From: an uncultured Prevotellaceae bacterium
GTDB lineage: Bacteria > Bacteroidota > Bacteroidia > Bacteroidales > Bacteroidaceae
Assembly: GCA_947168395.1 (NCBI GenBank)
Contig: CAMVLT010000003.1
Location: 124,001-188,000, forward strand
DNA: 64,000 bases
Direction of reading: 5' to 3'
Shown: positions 33,434 to 42,571 of the stretch, piece by piece
Layout of the letters: every line of letters begins with the position of its first letter
How positions within the stretch are numbered: position 1 is the first letter of the stretch
The notes under the pieces: model-generated
Database searches by the model: none
The model's input: only the letters and a program-made list of their open reading frames with translations
What the model was told of the DNA's origin: nothing
Made by a program: the position numbers and the translations under genes

Positions 33434-34296
33434 GATTCATTAGTTAATAGCAATTGTGAAATACACTCCCTCAACGACTCCTCCCAGTAAGGAATTTCAA
33501 GACCGTAGGTCTGTTTGATTTTGGTCTTGTCGAGCACGGAGTAGTGCGGACGGGCGGCAGGAGTGGGATACTCTGAGGTATGCAGCGGTCGGACGTGGCA
33601 GGTGGTGATGCCAGCTATGCGGTGAATGGCTTTGGTGAAATCATACCACGATATAACGCCCTCATTGCTAAAGTGATAAACGCCAGGATTAACGCCTTGG
33701 TTAATAGCCTCAAAGATAGCTACTGCCAAATCGCGGGCGTAGGTCGGAGTACCTATCTGATCGAAGATGACTCCCAACTCGGACTTTTCCTTGCCCAACC
33801 GTATCATCGTCTTCACGAAGTTGTTGCCAAACGTGGAGTAGAGCCATGCCGTACGAATAATCATGGTACGGCTGCAGGCCTGCTGCGCCGCCTGTTCGCC
33901 TGCCAACTTCGTGCGGCCATAGACGCTGTTGGGACAGACGGGGTCGCTCTCAACGTATGGAGTGTGGTTCGTGCCGTCGAATACGTAATCGGTGCTGATT
34001 TGTATCAGCCAGCCACCACGCAGCTCAACAGCCTCAGCCAGATAGCCGGGAGCCACGCGGTTCAGCAGGTCACACAACTCAACGTTACTCTCGGCCTTGT
34101 CCACAGCAGTATAGGCAGCACAGTTGACGATACCGTCCACGTGGTTCTCGTTCACAAACTGTAGGATGGCTTCGCGGTCGGTGATGTCAAGCTCGGCCAC
34201 ATCCGTATTAAAATAGGTATGCTGGGGATTCTCCTTCTCCAGCAACTGCATTTCATTTCCTAATTGGCCATTACAGCCAGTAATCAAAATGTTCAT
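33430..34296 (-). CDS. rfbD: dTDP-4-dehydrorhamnose reductase
   Basis: The 288-residue extended-SDR enzyme catalyses the last step of dTDP-L-rhamnose synthesis. It has ITGCNGQLGNEM (coenzyme Gly motif), NCAAYTAVDKAE, STDYVFDG, the catalytic YGRTKLAGE (YxxxK), and RTAWLYSTFGNNFVKTM. The other rml genes are not in the window. The start overlaps the DUF4924 stop by one base and the stop overlaps the beta-helix start, so DUF4924-rfbD-beta-helix form one operon. Confidence 0.94.
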   Translation of the reverse strand: MNILITGCNGQLGNEMQLLEKENPQHTYFNTDVAELDITDREAILQFVNENHVDGIVNCAAYTAVDKAESNVELCDLLNRVAPGYLAEAVELRGGWLIQISTDYVFDGTNHTPYVESDPVCPNSVYGRTKLAGEQAAQQACSRTMIIRTAWLYSTFGNNFVKTMIRLGKEKSELGVIFDQIGTPTYARDLAVAIFEAINQGVNPGVYHFSNEGVISWYDFTKAIHRIAGITTCHVRPLHTSEYPTPAARPHYSVLDKTKIKQTYGLEIPYWEESLRECISQLLLTNES

Positions 34297-34841
34297 TATT
34301 CAAACTTTAATCCTTCTTCTTTGTCTTTCTTGTAATAATCACTCAGCATGCCGATGAACGTCGAGATTTCCTTGACGGCATGCTGGGTATTAGGGGTAAT
34401 CTCTTTCTTCTGTAAGCGTAGCATCATAACACCGTAGAGCGAGTTGAAACAGGTTTCAATCTCGTTCTCCTGCTTGTTGGCTCCTCGGTTGCGCAGTTCG
34501 ACGATGAACGGCAGCACCTTGTAGTAGGCCGTGTTGTAGAAAGGGAACTTCGGCGATTCCAGCAGCTGTGTGTGCAAATCAATCAGCATCTGTAGCGTCA
34601 CCTTATTGATTTGGAGGTGTCCCTGTTCGCGGCATCCCTCCTGGTTCATCATCCGGATGAGGTTGCCAAACCAGTCGAGTTCCTCCTCCTTCTGCTCATC
34701 GCTGTAGTCGAAGCGCTCCACATACTCCCGCTTGATAAGAGGCAGGGAGCAGCCGAAAGCACGTATCGTGTCCTCTATCTGCCACATATACAGCAGATAC
34801 TCAGCAATGTTACTCTTTCGTAATTCGTGTGCAATAAACAT
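34296..34841 (-). CDS. DUF4924-family protein
   Basis: The 181-residue helical protein is of a Bacteroidota-specific family of unknown function. Hallmarks are the start MFIAHELRKSNIAEYLLYMWQ and FNSLYGVMMLRLQKKEI. There is no signal peptide or membrane helix, so it is probably cytosolic. It sits between a LysE-type exporter gene (five bases upstream) and rfbD (one-base overlap). Confidence 0.85.
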   Translation of the reverse strand: MFIAHELRKSNIAEYLLYMWQIEDTIRAFGCSLPLIKREYVERFDYSDEQKEEELDWFGNLIRMMNQEGCREQGHLQINKVTLQMLIDLHTQLLESPKFPFYNTAYYKVLPFIVELRNRGANKQENEIETCFNSLYGVMMLRLQKKEITPNTQHAVKEISTFIGMLSDYYKKDKEEGLKFE

Positions 34842-34846
34842 TGTTT

Positions 34847-35509
34847 TTAAAATCTTAACAGGTTCGTGGTCGTACCTAATAGCATGATAATGCTGCCGAT
34901 AATCACAGCTACGCCAATAAATTGATTGATAATCCTGATGCCATTGTTGTCGAACTTCATACGGATTTTGTCAACCAGCCACGTCAGCCCCCACCACCAC
35001 AGCAACGCGCCGCCCACAATGCTGGCAAAGCCCACCAACATCTCGAATGGGTGGTCGGGCAGCACGAAGGCAAACTGTGCATACATGGCCAGGAACAAGA
35101 AGATAATCAGCGGATTGGAGAACGTCACCAAGAAAGCCGTCCACGTATTGTACCACAACGTTCCTTTCTGCTGCCCCGAAACGTGCATCTTGCGCGTCGG
35201 GTCGGAATGATAGGTATAATAGCCGAAACACATCAGCATGACACTACCAGCTATCTGAAGGTAGAAGCGGTTCTGGTCGTTGTTGATTAAGTCCATGACG
35301 AACGACATGCCAAAGCCCGCAAAGCCGGCATAGAGGATGTCGCTAATGGCTGCCCCCACACCTGTGGCAAGACCATACCAGCGTCCTTTGTTCAGCGTTC
35401 GTTGCACACAAAGTAAGCCCACCGGACCCATTGGAGCCGATGCTATCATCCCTATGAGCATGCCCTTGAAGATGAAGTCCAATATGTTAATTGGCATGTG
35501 AAATGGCAT
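34847..35509 (-). CDS. LysE-family amino-acid exporter
   Basis: The product is 220 residues from the ATG at 35509 (35497 is also possible); the track's 35632 start lies upstream of the promoter. About six membrane helices are present. Family motif GMIASAPMGPVGLLCVQRTL at the first helix, then GVGAAISDILYAGFAG and FSNPLIIFLF. It exports an amino acid or a similar cation; the substrate is unknown. A minus-strand TAACTTTG at 35525-35518 is its -7 box, facing away from the glucokinase promoter. Confidence 0.85.
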   Translation of the reverse strand: MPFHMPINILDFIFKGMLIGMIASAPMGPVGLLCVQRTLNKGRWYGLATGVGAAISDILYAGFAGFGMSFVMDLINNDQNRFYLQIAGSVMLMCFGYYTYHSDPTRKMHVSGQQKGTLWYNTWTAFLVTFSNPLIIFLFLAMYAQFAFVLPDHPFEMLVGFASIVGGALLWWWGLTWLVDKIRMKFDNNGIRIINQFIGVAVIIGSIIMLLGTTTNLLRF

Positions 35510-35517
35510 AGCGAGTG

Positions 35518-35577
35518 CAAAGTTACGAAAAAAATAATAAAATAGGCAACACGTTTGGGATTTTTTTCGTACCTTTG
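35518..35577. promoter_or_regulatory. Divergent promoter region of lysE-like and glucokinase genes
   Basis: A minus-strand TAACTTTG (35525-35518) serves the exporter and a plus-strand TACCTTTG (35570-35577) serves the glucokinase. Clear -33 boxes at the right distance are not visible for either. Confidence 0.6.
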
Positions 35578-35617
35578 CAACTAAATTACGTAAAACCAAT
35601 AAAAACATAAGACTATT

Positions 35618-36601
35618 ATGAACGAACAGCAAGGAATGAAGCCATACGTTATTGGCTTGGATTTAGGAGGAACGAACTCCGTGTTTGGAATCGTTGACGC
35701 CCGAGGCGACATCAAAGCTACGACGGCCATCAAGACCGGCGGCTTTGCCAATGCCGACGATTATGTGGACGCATGTATTGAGGCTCTGCAGGTCATCATC
35801 GAGCAGGTGGGCGGCCTTGAGAAAATCAAGGCGATGGGCATCGGTGCTCCTAACGGTAATTACTATAACGGCACTATAGAGTTTGCGCCGAACCTGCCGT
35901 GGGCTCACGATTGTGTTGTGCCTCTGGCCAAGATGTTCAGCGACCGATTAGGTGGCATCCCCGTGGCACTTACCAACGATGCCAACGCTGCTGCCTTAGG
36001 CGAAATGGTCTATGGCGTTGCGCGCGGCATGAAGAACTTCATCGTCATCACCTTGGGAACTGGTGTGGGATCTGGAATCGTGGTGAACGGACAGTTGCTT
36101 TATGGTCACGACGGTTTTGCCGGTGAACTGGGCCATGTGACGATGGTGCGTGGTGCTGAGGGACGCAGTTGTGGTTGCGGACGCACGGGCTGCCTGGAGG
36201 CTTACTGTTCGGCAACCGGCGTGGCCCGCACAGCTCGCGAACTATTAACCCAAACAACCCGTCCCAGCCTCCTGCGTGAGATGAACCCCGAGGACATTAC
36301 CTCTTTGGATGTCTCTATTGCTGCCGGAAAGGGTGACGAACTGGCCAACGAAATCTACCAGTTCACAGGTAAGATGCTTGGCGAAGCCTGCGCCGACTTC
36401 GCAGCCTTCTCCTCGCCCGAGGCTTTTATTTTCTTCGGTGGCATGGTCAAGGCCGGCGAACTGATTATGAAGCCTATCCGTGAGGCTTACAACAAGCACG
36501 TCATGAACGTGTTCAAGGGCAAGGCTAAGTTCCTGGTCAGTGGTCTCGATGGCGCAAGTGCTGCTGTGCTTGGTGCCTCGGCTATCGGATGGGAAATCTG
36601 A
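35618..36601 (+). CDS. ROK-family glucokinase
   Basis: The 327-residue ROK protein has GLDLGGTNSVFGIVD (phosphate 1), the sugar site GIGAPNGNYYNGTIEFAPNLPW, NDANAAALGE with the catalytic Asp, VITLGTGVGSGIVVNG, EXGH-type GELGHVTM, and the zinc-binding CGCGRTGCLEAYCS. These mark a glucose/hexose kinase rather than a ROK repressor, as no helix-turn-helix is present. It phosphorylates glucose released by the cell's glycosidases. A palindromic element directly follows the stop and separates it from iorA. Confidence 0.92.
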   Translation: MNEQQGMKPYVIGLDLGGTNSVFGIVDARGDIKATTAIKTGGFANADDYVDACIEALQVIIEQVGGLEKIKAMGIGAPNGNYYNGTIEFAPNLPWAHDCVVPLAKMFSDRLGGIPVALTNDANAAALGEMVYGVARGMKNFIVITLGTGVGSGIVVNGQLLYGHDGFAGELGHVTMVRGAEGRSCGCGRTGCLEAYCSATGVARTARELLTQTTRPSLLREMNPEDITSLDVSIAAGKGDELANEIYQFTGKMLGEACADFAAFSSPEAFIFFGGMVKAGELIMKPIREAYNKHVMNVFKGKAKFLVSGLDGASAAVLGASAIGWEI

Positions 36602-36745
36602 ACCCACCCCGCCCCTCCCGCATGGGAGGAGAGTCTGGATAGATGGTGGAAGGACAAACAAGAATCAATGTTTAACATTTAAATAAATGAAAGCCCCCTA
36701 AGGGAAACCAAGCGCCCCTCCAGTCAGGAGGGGATGGGGGCGGGT
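36602..36745. repeat. GC-rich palindromic intergenic element, copy 2
   Basis: The ~144-bp unit has the same order of blocks as copy 1: ACCCACCCCGCCCCTCCCGC, GGGAGGAGAGTCTGGATAGA, CCCCCTAAG, AACCAAGCGCC, and GGGGATGGGGGCGGGT. The ends are inverted to each other. It lies between glucokinase and iorA. Confidence 0.75.
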
Positions 36746-36751
36746 AAGATT

Positions 36752-38356
36752 ATGGAAAAGAAACTATTGTTGGGCGACGAAGCCATCGCATTGGGAGCAC
36801 TCCATGCCGGACTATCCGGCGTGTATGCTTATCCTGGCACTCCGTCCACAGAAATCACAGAGTTTATTCAGGGTAACCAGCTGGCCAAGGAACGCGGTGT
36901 TCACAGCCGCTGGAGTACTAACGAGAAGACCGCCATGGAAGCTGCCCTCGGCATGTCGTTCATGGGCAAGCGTGCCTTGGTCTGTATGAAGCACGTCGGA
37001 CTAAACGTTTGTGCTGACCCGTTCGTCAACAGCGGAATGACGGGCGTCAACGGCGGTGTTGTGGTGCTGGTTGCCGACGATCCGTCGATGCACTCCTCGC
37101 AGGACGAGCAGGACAGCCGCTTCTACGGCAAGTTTGCGCTTATCCCTACATTCGAACCTTCGAACCAACAGGAAGCCTACGACATGATGGCCGTGGCGTT
37201 CGACTACTCCGAGCGCATTTGCCTGCCGGTGCTGATGCGTGTCACCACCCGCATGGCACACAGTCGTGCCGTCGTCCAATGTGCAGACGAGCCACGTCAG
37301 CAGAACGAGCTGAACTACAACGCTGTTGCCGCTAACTGGGTGTTGCTGCCCGCCAATGCAAAGAAGCGCAACGATGTAGTGACTGCACAGCAAGCACAAT
37401 TAGAGCAGGACGCTGCCGCTTCACCTTATAATATATATAAGGAGGGCACCGACAAGTCGGTTGGCATCCTGGCCAGCGGCATCGGCTATAACTACGTCAA
37501 CGAGTGTTTCCCCGAAGGTTGCCCCTACCCCATCTTGAAGATTTCGCAGTATCCGCTGCCCAAGCAGCTGGTTCGCCGACTGATGGACGAATGTGAGCAA
37601 GTGCTCATCGTCGAGGAGGGCCAACCCTTTATCGAGGATATGGTCCGAGGCGTCTTCGACCTGAAGACCGTCCACGGCAAGCTCGACGGTACATTGCCCC
37701 GCACGGGTGAGTTGAACCCCGACATTGTGAAGAAGGCCCTCGGCATGGAGTGCGGACAATGCTTCGACCCATGCGCCGATGTGGCTCCGCGCCCCCCCGC
37801 ATTGTGCCAGGGCTGCGGCCACCGCGATGTCTATGCTGCTCTGAACGAGGTTCTGAAGGAGTATGACAACCCTCGCGTCTTCGGCGACATCGGTTGCTAC
37901 ACATTAGGTTTCCTGCCCCCGTTCCGCGCCATCCACTCGTGTGTCGACATGGGTGCCTCCATCACGATGGCCAAGGGTGCTGCCGATGCAGGTCAGTGGC
38001 CTGCCGTAGCCATCATCGGCGACTCCACCTTTACCCACAGCGGCATGACGGGACTGTTGGATGCCATCAACGAGAACGCCAACATCACCGTCATTATCTC
38101 CGACAACCTCACTACGGGTATGACTGGCGGACAGGACTCCGCCGGCACCAATAAGTTTGAGGCCATCTGCCGCGGCTTAGGACTCTCCGACGAGCACTTG
38201 AAGGTGGTTGTTCCCCTGCCCAAGAACATGCCGGAAATTACGCAGACCATCCGCGACGAGATAAACTACAAAGGAACCAGTGTCATTATTCCACGCCGTG
38301 AGTGCATGCAGACGCTACAGCGGCACCTGAAGCAAAAGAAAGCCAGTAAATCGTAA
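36752..38356 (+). CDS. iorA: Indolepyruvate ferredoxin oxidoreductase, alpha subunit
   Basis: The product is 534 residues from the ATG at 36752. It is a ThDP-dependent 2-oxoacid:ferredoxin oxidoreductase that oxidises aryl pyruvates to aryl-acetyl-CoA and reduces ferredoxin. Motifs: AYPGTPSTEITEF at the start, LVCMKHVGLNVCADPFVNSG, cysteines CGQCFDP and CQGCGHRDVY, and the ThDP site GDSTFTHSGMTGLLDAINENAN. The C terminus ends RRECMQTLQRHLKQKKASKS, without the two-4Fe-4S ferredoxin domain that archaeal IorA carries. iorB follows after 24 bases. Confidence 0.93.
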   Translation: MEKKLLLGDEAIALGALHAGLSGVYAYPGTPSTEITEFIQGNQLAKERGVHSRWSTNEKTAMEAALGMSFMGKRALVCMKHVGLNVCADPFVNSGMTGVNGGVVVLVADDPSMHSSQDEQDSRFYGKFALIPTFEPSNQQEAYDMMAVAFDYSERICLPVLMRVTTRMAHSRAVVQCADEPRQQNELNYNAVAANWVLLPANAKKRNDVVTAQQAQLEQDAAASPYNIYKEGTDKSVGILASGIGYNYVNECFPEGCPYPILKISQYPLPKQLVRRLMDECEQVLIVEEGQPFIEDMVRGVFDLKTVHGKLDGTLPRTGELNPDIVKKALGMECGQCFDPCADVAPRPPALCQGCGHRDVYAALNEVLKEYDNPRVFGDIGCYTLGFLPPFRAIHSCVDMGASITMAKGAADAGQWPAVAIIGDSTFTHSGMTGLLDAINENANITVIISDNLTTGMTGGQDSAGTNKFEAICRGLGLSDEHLKVVVPLPKNMPEITQTIRDEINYKGTSVIIPRRECMQTLQRHLKQKKASKS

Positions 38357-38380
38357 TAACGTTATAACGTAATAACGAAA

Positions 38381-38950
38381 ATGAAAACAGACATCATACT
38401 TTGCGGCGTGGGAGGACAAGGCATCCTCTCGATAGCCACTATCATCGGCGAAGCCGCCATGAACGAGAATCTATACATCAAGCAGGCCGAGGTACACGGC
38501 ATGAGTCAGCGCGGCGGTGATGTGCAGTCAAACCTGCGCATCTCGTCAGACCCCATTGCCAGCGACCTTATTGCCAAAGGCAGTGCCGACGTCATCATCT
38601 CGATGGAGCCTATGGAGGCTCTGCGCTATCTGCCCTATCTGAAGAAGGACGGGTGGATTATTACTTCGGCAACGCCATTCGTGAACATCCCCAACTATCC
38701 CGACATGGCCGTTATCAATGCCGACCTCGACAAGCTTCCTAACGTCATCAAGCTGGACATCGAGCAGATGGCCCGCGACAACGGCGTGCCCCGTTCGGCT
38801 AACGTCATCCTATTAGGTGCTGCCCAAAAGGCCCTCGGCATCGAGTACCACAAGTTAGAGGATGCCATCCGTCGCGTCTTCGGCCGCAAGGGTGAAGCCA
38901 TTGTCGAAGCCAACATCAAGGCTTTAGCATTAGGACGCAATGAAGGCTAA
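38381..38950 (+). CDS. iorB: Indolepyruvate ferredoxin oxidoreductase, beta subunit
   Basis: The 189-residue gamma-type subunit of the 2-oxoacid oxidoreductase has GVGGQGILSIATIIGEAA, EVHGMSQRGGDVQSNLRIS, and a Rossmann-like remainder (ADVIISMEPMEALRYLPYL). It binds the CoA/substrate side and pairs with IorA. Its stop overlaps the mltG start by 11 bases. Confidence 0.93.
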   Translation: MKTDIILCGVGGQGILSIATIIGEAAMNENLYIKQAEVHGMSQRGGDVQSNLRISSDPIASDLIAKGSADVIISMEPMEALRYLPYLKKDGWIITSATPFVNIPNYPDMAVINADLDKLPNVIKLDIEQMARDNGVPRSANVILLGAAQKALGIEYHKLEDAIRRVFGRKGEAIVEANIKALALGRNEG

Positions 38951-39956
38951 GTATCTGCTAATAGCTGCGGTGGTGTGCCTGTTAGCCATCTTAGGGCTCG
39001 GCTACTATTTCTTCCTGACCACCTTCTCGGCTGCATCGGAGGTACGCTACGTGTTGATTGACGATGACGACACGATTGACTCCGTCATGACCAAGCTCCG
39101 GCCTATAGCCACCGAGCATGGCCTGTCAGGATTCAGCACGCTGATACGTCATACAGACTATGCCGATGATCCAAGGACAGGCCGTTACGCCATCGAACCC
39201 GACATGAGCACATGGGAGGTGATGCGCAAGCTGAAGAACGGTCATCAGCAGGCTTTGATGCTGACCATTCCCGAGTCGCGCACGATGGAGAAGTTAGCTG
39301 GCAACCTGTCACGCCGTCTGATGATGGACTCGGTGGAGATATCCGCAGCACTAATTGACGAACCATACTGCGAGCGATGGGGCTACGATACGTGTACCAT
39401 CGCCGCATTGTTCGTTCCCAACACCTACGAAGTGTACTGGAATGTGACGCTGGATCACTTCATGGAGCGCATGGTGAAGGAGCACGACAACTTCTGGACC
39501 CCAGAGCGGCGCTCAAAGGCCGAGGCCGCCGGACTGACCCCCAACGAAGTATGTACGCTGGCCAGTATCATCGACGAAGAGACAGCCAACAACGACGAAA
39601 AGCCCATGATAGCAGGCATGTACCTGAACCGTCTGCACACGGGCATGCCGTTGCAGGCCGACCCTACGGTGAAATTTGCGCTGAAGGACTTCGGATTGCG
39701 CCGCATCTACCACGACATGTTGTTCTTTGACAGTCCCTACAACACCTACCGCAACCTCGGACTGCCTCCCGGCCCTATCAAGATTGCCTCGGTAAAAGGC
39801 ATCGATGCCGTACTGAACTACGTGAAACACAATTATCTCTATATGTGTGCCAAAGAGGATTTCTCCGGCTCCCACAACTTTGCCGTCACCTACGGCGAGC
39901 ACCTTCGTAATGCCGCAAAGTATGCGAAGGCACTCAACGAAAGGGGCATCAAGTAA
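38940..39956 (+). CDS. mltG: Endolytic murein transglycosylase MltG (YceG)
   Basis: The 338-residue protein has one N-terminal membrane helix (about 5-25), a LysM-like region, and the YceG catalytic domain. The catalytic Glu lies in TLASIIDEETAN, followed by AGMYLNRLHTGMPLQADPTV and SPYNTYRNLGLPPGPI. It cuts nascent glycan strands at the membrane and is thought to set strand length. It starts inside the end of iorB and converges with the FAD gene nine bases later. Confidence 0.95.
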   Translation: MKAKYLLIAAVVCLLAILGLGYYFFLTTFSAASEVRYVLIDDDDTIDSVMTKLRPIATEHGLSGFSTLIRHTDYADDPRTGRYAIEPDMSTWEVMRKLKNGHQQALMLTIPESRTMEKLAGNLSRRLMMDSVEISAALIDEPYCERWGYDTCTIAALFVPNTYEVYWNVTLDHFMERMVKEHDNFWTPERRSKAEAAGLTPNEVCTLASIIDEETANNDEKPMIAGMYLNRLHTGMPLQADPTVKFALKDFGLRRIYHDMLFFDSPYNTYRNLGLPPGPIKIASVKGIDAVLNYVKHNYLYMCAKEDFSGSHNFAVTYGEHLRNAAKYAKALNERGIK

Positions 39957-39965
39957 GCGACGCCA

Positions 39966-41516
39966 TTAAGATTGCTGTAGATACTGGGCACACATCTCGG
40001 CACAACGTTCGCCGTCTACACCAGCGGAAACGATACCACCAGCATAGCCGGCGCCTTCTCCACAAGGGAAGAGGCCGGCTATTCTTATGTGCTGTAGGGT
40101 ATCGGGACAACGGACGATGCGAACGGGACTGCTGGTACGGGTCTCGACAGCTATGAGGACCGCCTCGTTGGTGAGGAATCCGTGTGCCTGACGGCCGAAA
40201 GCCTTGAAGCCTTCCTGCAGACGGCGGCCTATCATCGGCGGCAGCCAGAAGTGCAGGGGGCTGGAGATAAGCCCAGGGGCATAACTGCTGCGGGGCAGGT
40301 CGTAGCTCAGACGGTTGTTGACAAAGTCGGCCATTCGTTGCGACGGAGCCGTCTGCTTTCTGTTGCCCTGCTGCCAGCAAAGCCGCTCCAACTCCTCCTG
40401 AAAATGCATGACACGCAGTATGTCGTCCCCTTCAATGTCTTCCGGTCGTGTCTCCACCACCATACCACTATTCGACCACGCAGTACCTCGATTGGCGGGA
40501 CTCATGCCATTGACGACAATCTGCTCGGGACCTGTGGCGGCGGGAATGACAAAGCCGCCAGGACACATGCAGAAAGAATAGACACCGCGCCCGTCAACCT
40601 GAGTGACGAAGGAGTACTCTGCGGCAGGCAGGAACTTGCCGCGCCCTTGACGGGAGTGATACTGAATCTGGTCAATCAACTGCGAGGGATGCTCCAAGCG
40701 CACACCAACAGCTATGCCTTTGGCCTCAATCTCAATCTTCGCTTCGGCCAAATAACGATAGACGTCGCGGGCTGAGTGGCCTGTGGCGAGTATAACGGGC
40801 CCTCGGTATTCCTTGTCGGCAGCGATACAGCCGACCACGCTATTGGCGGAGACGACGAGCTGGGTCATCTTCGTCTGGAAGTGTACCTCGCCACCACAGC
40901 GCAAGATAGTGTTGCGCATGTTCTCGATGACTTTCGGCAACCGGTCGGTGCCGATGTGCGGATGGGCATCAGCCAAAATGGCAGTCGAGGCTCCATGCTG
41001 ACAGAATACGTTCAGGATTTTGTCGATGTTGCCGCGCTTCTTCGAGCGGGTATATAGCTTGCCGTCCGAGTAGGCCCCTGCCCCACCCTCGCCGAAGCAG
41101 TAATTGCTTTCAGCGTCCACCTGTTGTGTCCGCGAGATTTCGGCCAGGTCGCGCTTGCGGTCATGTACGTTCTTGCCCCGTTCCAGCACGATGGGCCGGA
41201 ATCCGAGTTCTATCAGGCGTAGGGCGGCAAAGAGTCCACCGGGACCGGCCCCAACGACGATGACCTGCGGACGGTCTGAGACGTCGCCATACTCAGTACG
41301 CACAAATTCATCGTCGGCAGGTTCCTCACCCACATAGACACGTACTTTCAGGTTGACGAATATAGTGCGCTGGCGGGCATCGATACTCCGCTTGAGTATG
41401 CGCACACCCTTGCAAGTGCGCATATCGAAGCCATATTCGTCGGCCAGCCACGCCTTCAGACTCTGCTCGTTGGCCGCAACCTGGGGCAGCACCCGTATCT
41501 GATACTCGCTGGTCAT
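39966..41516 (-). CDS. FAD-dependent dehydrogenase (COG2509-like)
   Basis: The 516-residue protein opens with a small domain (about 1-90) and then the FAD motif VIVVGAGPGGLFAALRLIELG. NYCFGEGGAGAYSDGKLYTR and GAGYAGGIVSAGVDGERCAE near the end are characteristic of the uncharacterised FAD-dependent dehydrogenase family. The reaction is unknown. The ATG overlaps the stop of a 50-residue membrane peptide gene upstream. Confidence 0.87.
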   Translation of the reverse strand: MTSEYQIRVLPQVAANEQSLKAWLADEYGFDMRTCKGVRILKRSIDARQRTIFVNLKVRVYVGEEPADDEFVRTEYGDVSDRPQVIVVGAGPGGLFAALRLIELGFRPIVLERGKNVHDRKRDLAEISRTQQVDAESNYCFGEGGAGAYSDGKLYTRSKKRGNIDKILNVFCQHGASTAILADAHPHIGTDRLPKVIENMRNTILRCGGEVHFQTKMTQLVVSANSVVGCIAADKEYRGPVILATGHSARDVYRYLAEAKIEIEAKGIAVGVRLEHPSQLIDQIQYHSRQGRGKFLPAAEYSFVTQVDGRGVYSFCMCPGGFVIPAATGPEQIVVNGMSPANRGTAWSNSGMVVETRPEDIEGDDILRVMHFQEELERLCWQQGNRKQTAPSQRMADFVNNRLSYDLPRSSYAPGLISSPLHFWLPPMIGRRLQEGFKAFGRQAHGFLTNEAVLIAVETRTSSPVRIVRCPDTLQHIRIAGLFPCGEGAGYAGGIVSAGVDGERCAEMCAQYLQQS

Positions 41517-41665
41517 CTCAGGTAGAAATAATACACCACGGCCAGCAATACGGCCAGCACGATGAGCACAACCGACTTGACAACGCAGGTCGTCACCTTT
41601 TTAATAATAAGGAAGGCCACGATGACGGCGGCCAACAGGAAGAGGTAATAGCCGATATTTTCCAT
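41513..41665 (-). CDS. Small (50-residue) two-helix membrane protein
   Basis: This frame is not in the ORF track. It reads MENIGYYLFLLAAVIVAFLI, then a short basic turn (IKKVTT), a second hydrophobic stretch (VLIVLAVLLAVV), and ends YYFYLR. Two membrane helices are clear. Its stop overlaps the FAD gene ATG (ATGA), and it starts seven bases after the RluA-family gene, exactly filling the gap in a tight operon, which supports a real gene. The family is not recognised. Confidence 0.75.
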   Translation of the reverse strand: MENIGYYLFLLAAVIVAFLIIKKVTTCVVKSVVLIVLAVLLAVVYYFYLR

Positions 41666-41671
41666 AAGCAA

Positions 41672-42568
41672 TTATTTAAACAGTTTCCGGAACGCTACGG
41701 GAATGGGGGTCTCGAACTCCATAGGCTGTCCCGTAGCGGGATGGGTGAAGCAAAGCAGCCTGGCGTGCAGACAGAGACGGTGCAGCGGATCGTCGCCATT
41801 ACCATATTTGGTGTCGCCGCAGACGGGATGCCCCATGTCGGCTGAGTGTACACGAATCTGGTTCTTGCGCCCCGTCTCCAACCGATACTCCACCAGGGAG
41901 TGCTCAGTGGTGCGGTCGAGCACATGGAAGTGGGTCACGGCGTACTTGCCGCCATTGTCGGTTGGCGACGAATAGGTGACGTAGGCCTTGTTGTCCTTCA
42001 GCCAGTTGGCAATGGTGCCCTCGTCCTGCTCCATCTCGCCGCTGACCACCGCCACATAGCGGCGGTCGTAGACGATGTCGTGCCAGTTGTGCTCCAATAT
42101 CTGCTCTGTCTCCATATCCTTGGCATAGACCATCAGCCCGCTGGTGTCGCGGTCCAGCCGATGCACCACGTGGGCCGTACACTTCTGGTGCGATTTCTTG
42201 AAATAGTCGTCGAGCACCGACTTGACGTTCAGCGTTGAGTGGCCGGCCGCCATCGAAAGTATGCCTACATCTTTCTCCACGACGATAAGCCAGCGGTCTT
42301 CGTAGACGATACGCACATAGCGGCTCTTGAAGCCCTGCTGGTTGCGTTTTGTATTCGACACGGCCACCTTCATGCCCGGCTCCAAGGGGAAATCAAACTG
42401 AGAGACGGTCTTGCCGTTCACCTTCACGCCCCGCCCCTGCAGGGTGGCCTTAATCTTCGAGCGGGTCTGCTGCACATGCTTGAGCAGCCACTCCAGCAGC
42501 GGCGCAGCTTCCTCCACCGTGTAGTGGCTATAGTCGCCCGGCGTATTCAGTCCAGTATTCATTCTCAT
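41672..42568 (-). CDS. RluA-family pseudouridine synthase
   Basis: The 298-residue protein has an N-terminal S4-like RNA-binding domain (about 15-80; LLEWLLKHVQQTRSKIKATL) and the catalytic domain with VVHRLDRDTSGLMVYAK, where the Asp is the nucleophile, and RLETGRKNQIRVH, the late conserved block. The target (23S rRNA or tRNA) cannot be decided from sequence. A second Met two codons in (42562) is an alternative start. It sits three bases after tilS. Confidence 0.92.
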   Translation of the reverse strand: MRMNTGLNTPGDYSHYTVEEAAPLLEWLLKHVQQTRSKIKATLQGRGVKVNGKTVSQFDFPLEPGMKVAVSNTKRNQQGFKSRYVRIVYEDRWLIVVEKDVGILSMAAGHSTLNVKSVLDDYFKKSHQKCTAHVVHRLDRDTSGLMVYAKDMETEQILEHNWHDIVYDRRYVAVVSGEMEQDEGTIANWLKDNKAYVTYSSPTDNGGKYAVTHFHVLDRTTEHSLVEYRLETGRKNQIRVHSADMGHPVCGDTKYGNGDDPLHRLCLHARLLCFTHPATGQPMEFETPIPVAFRKLFK

Positions 42569-42571
42569 AAT

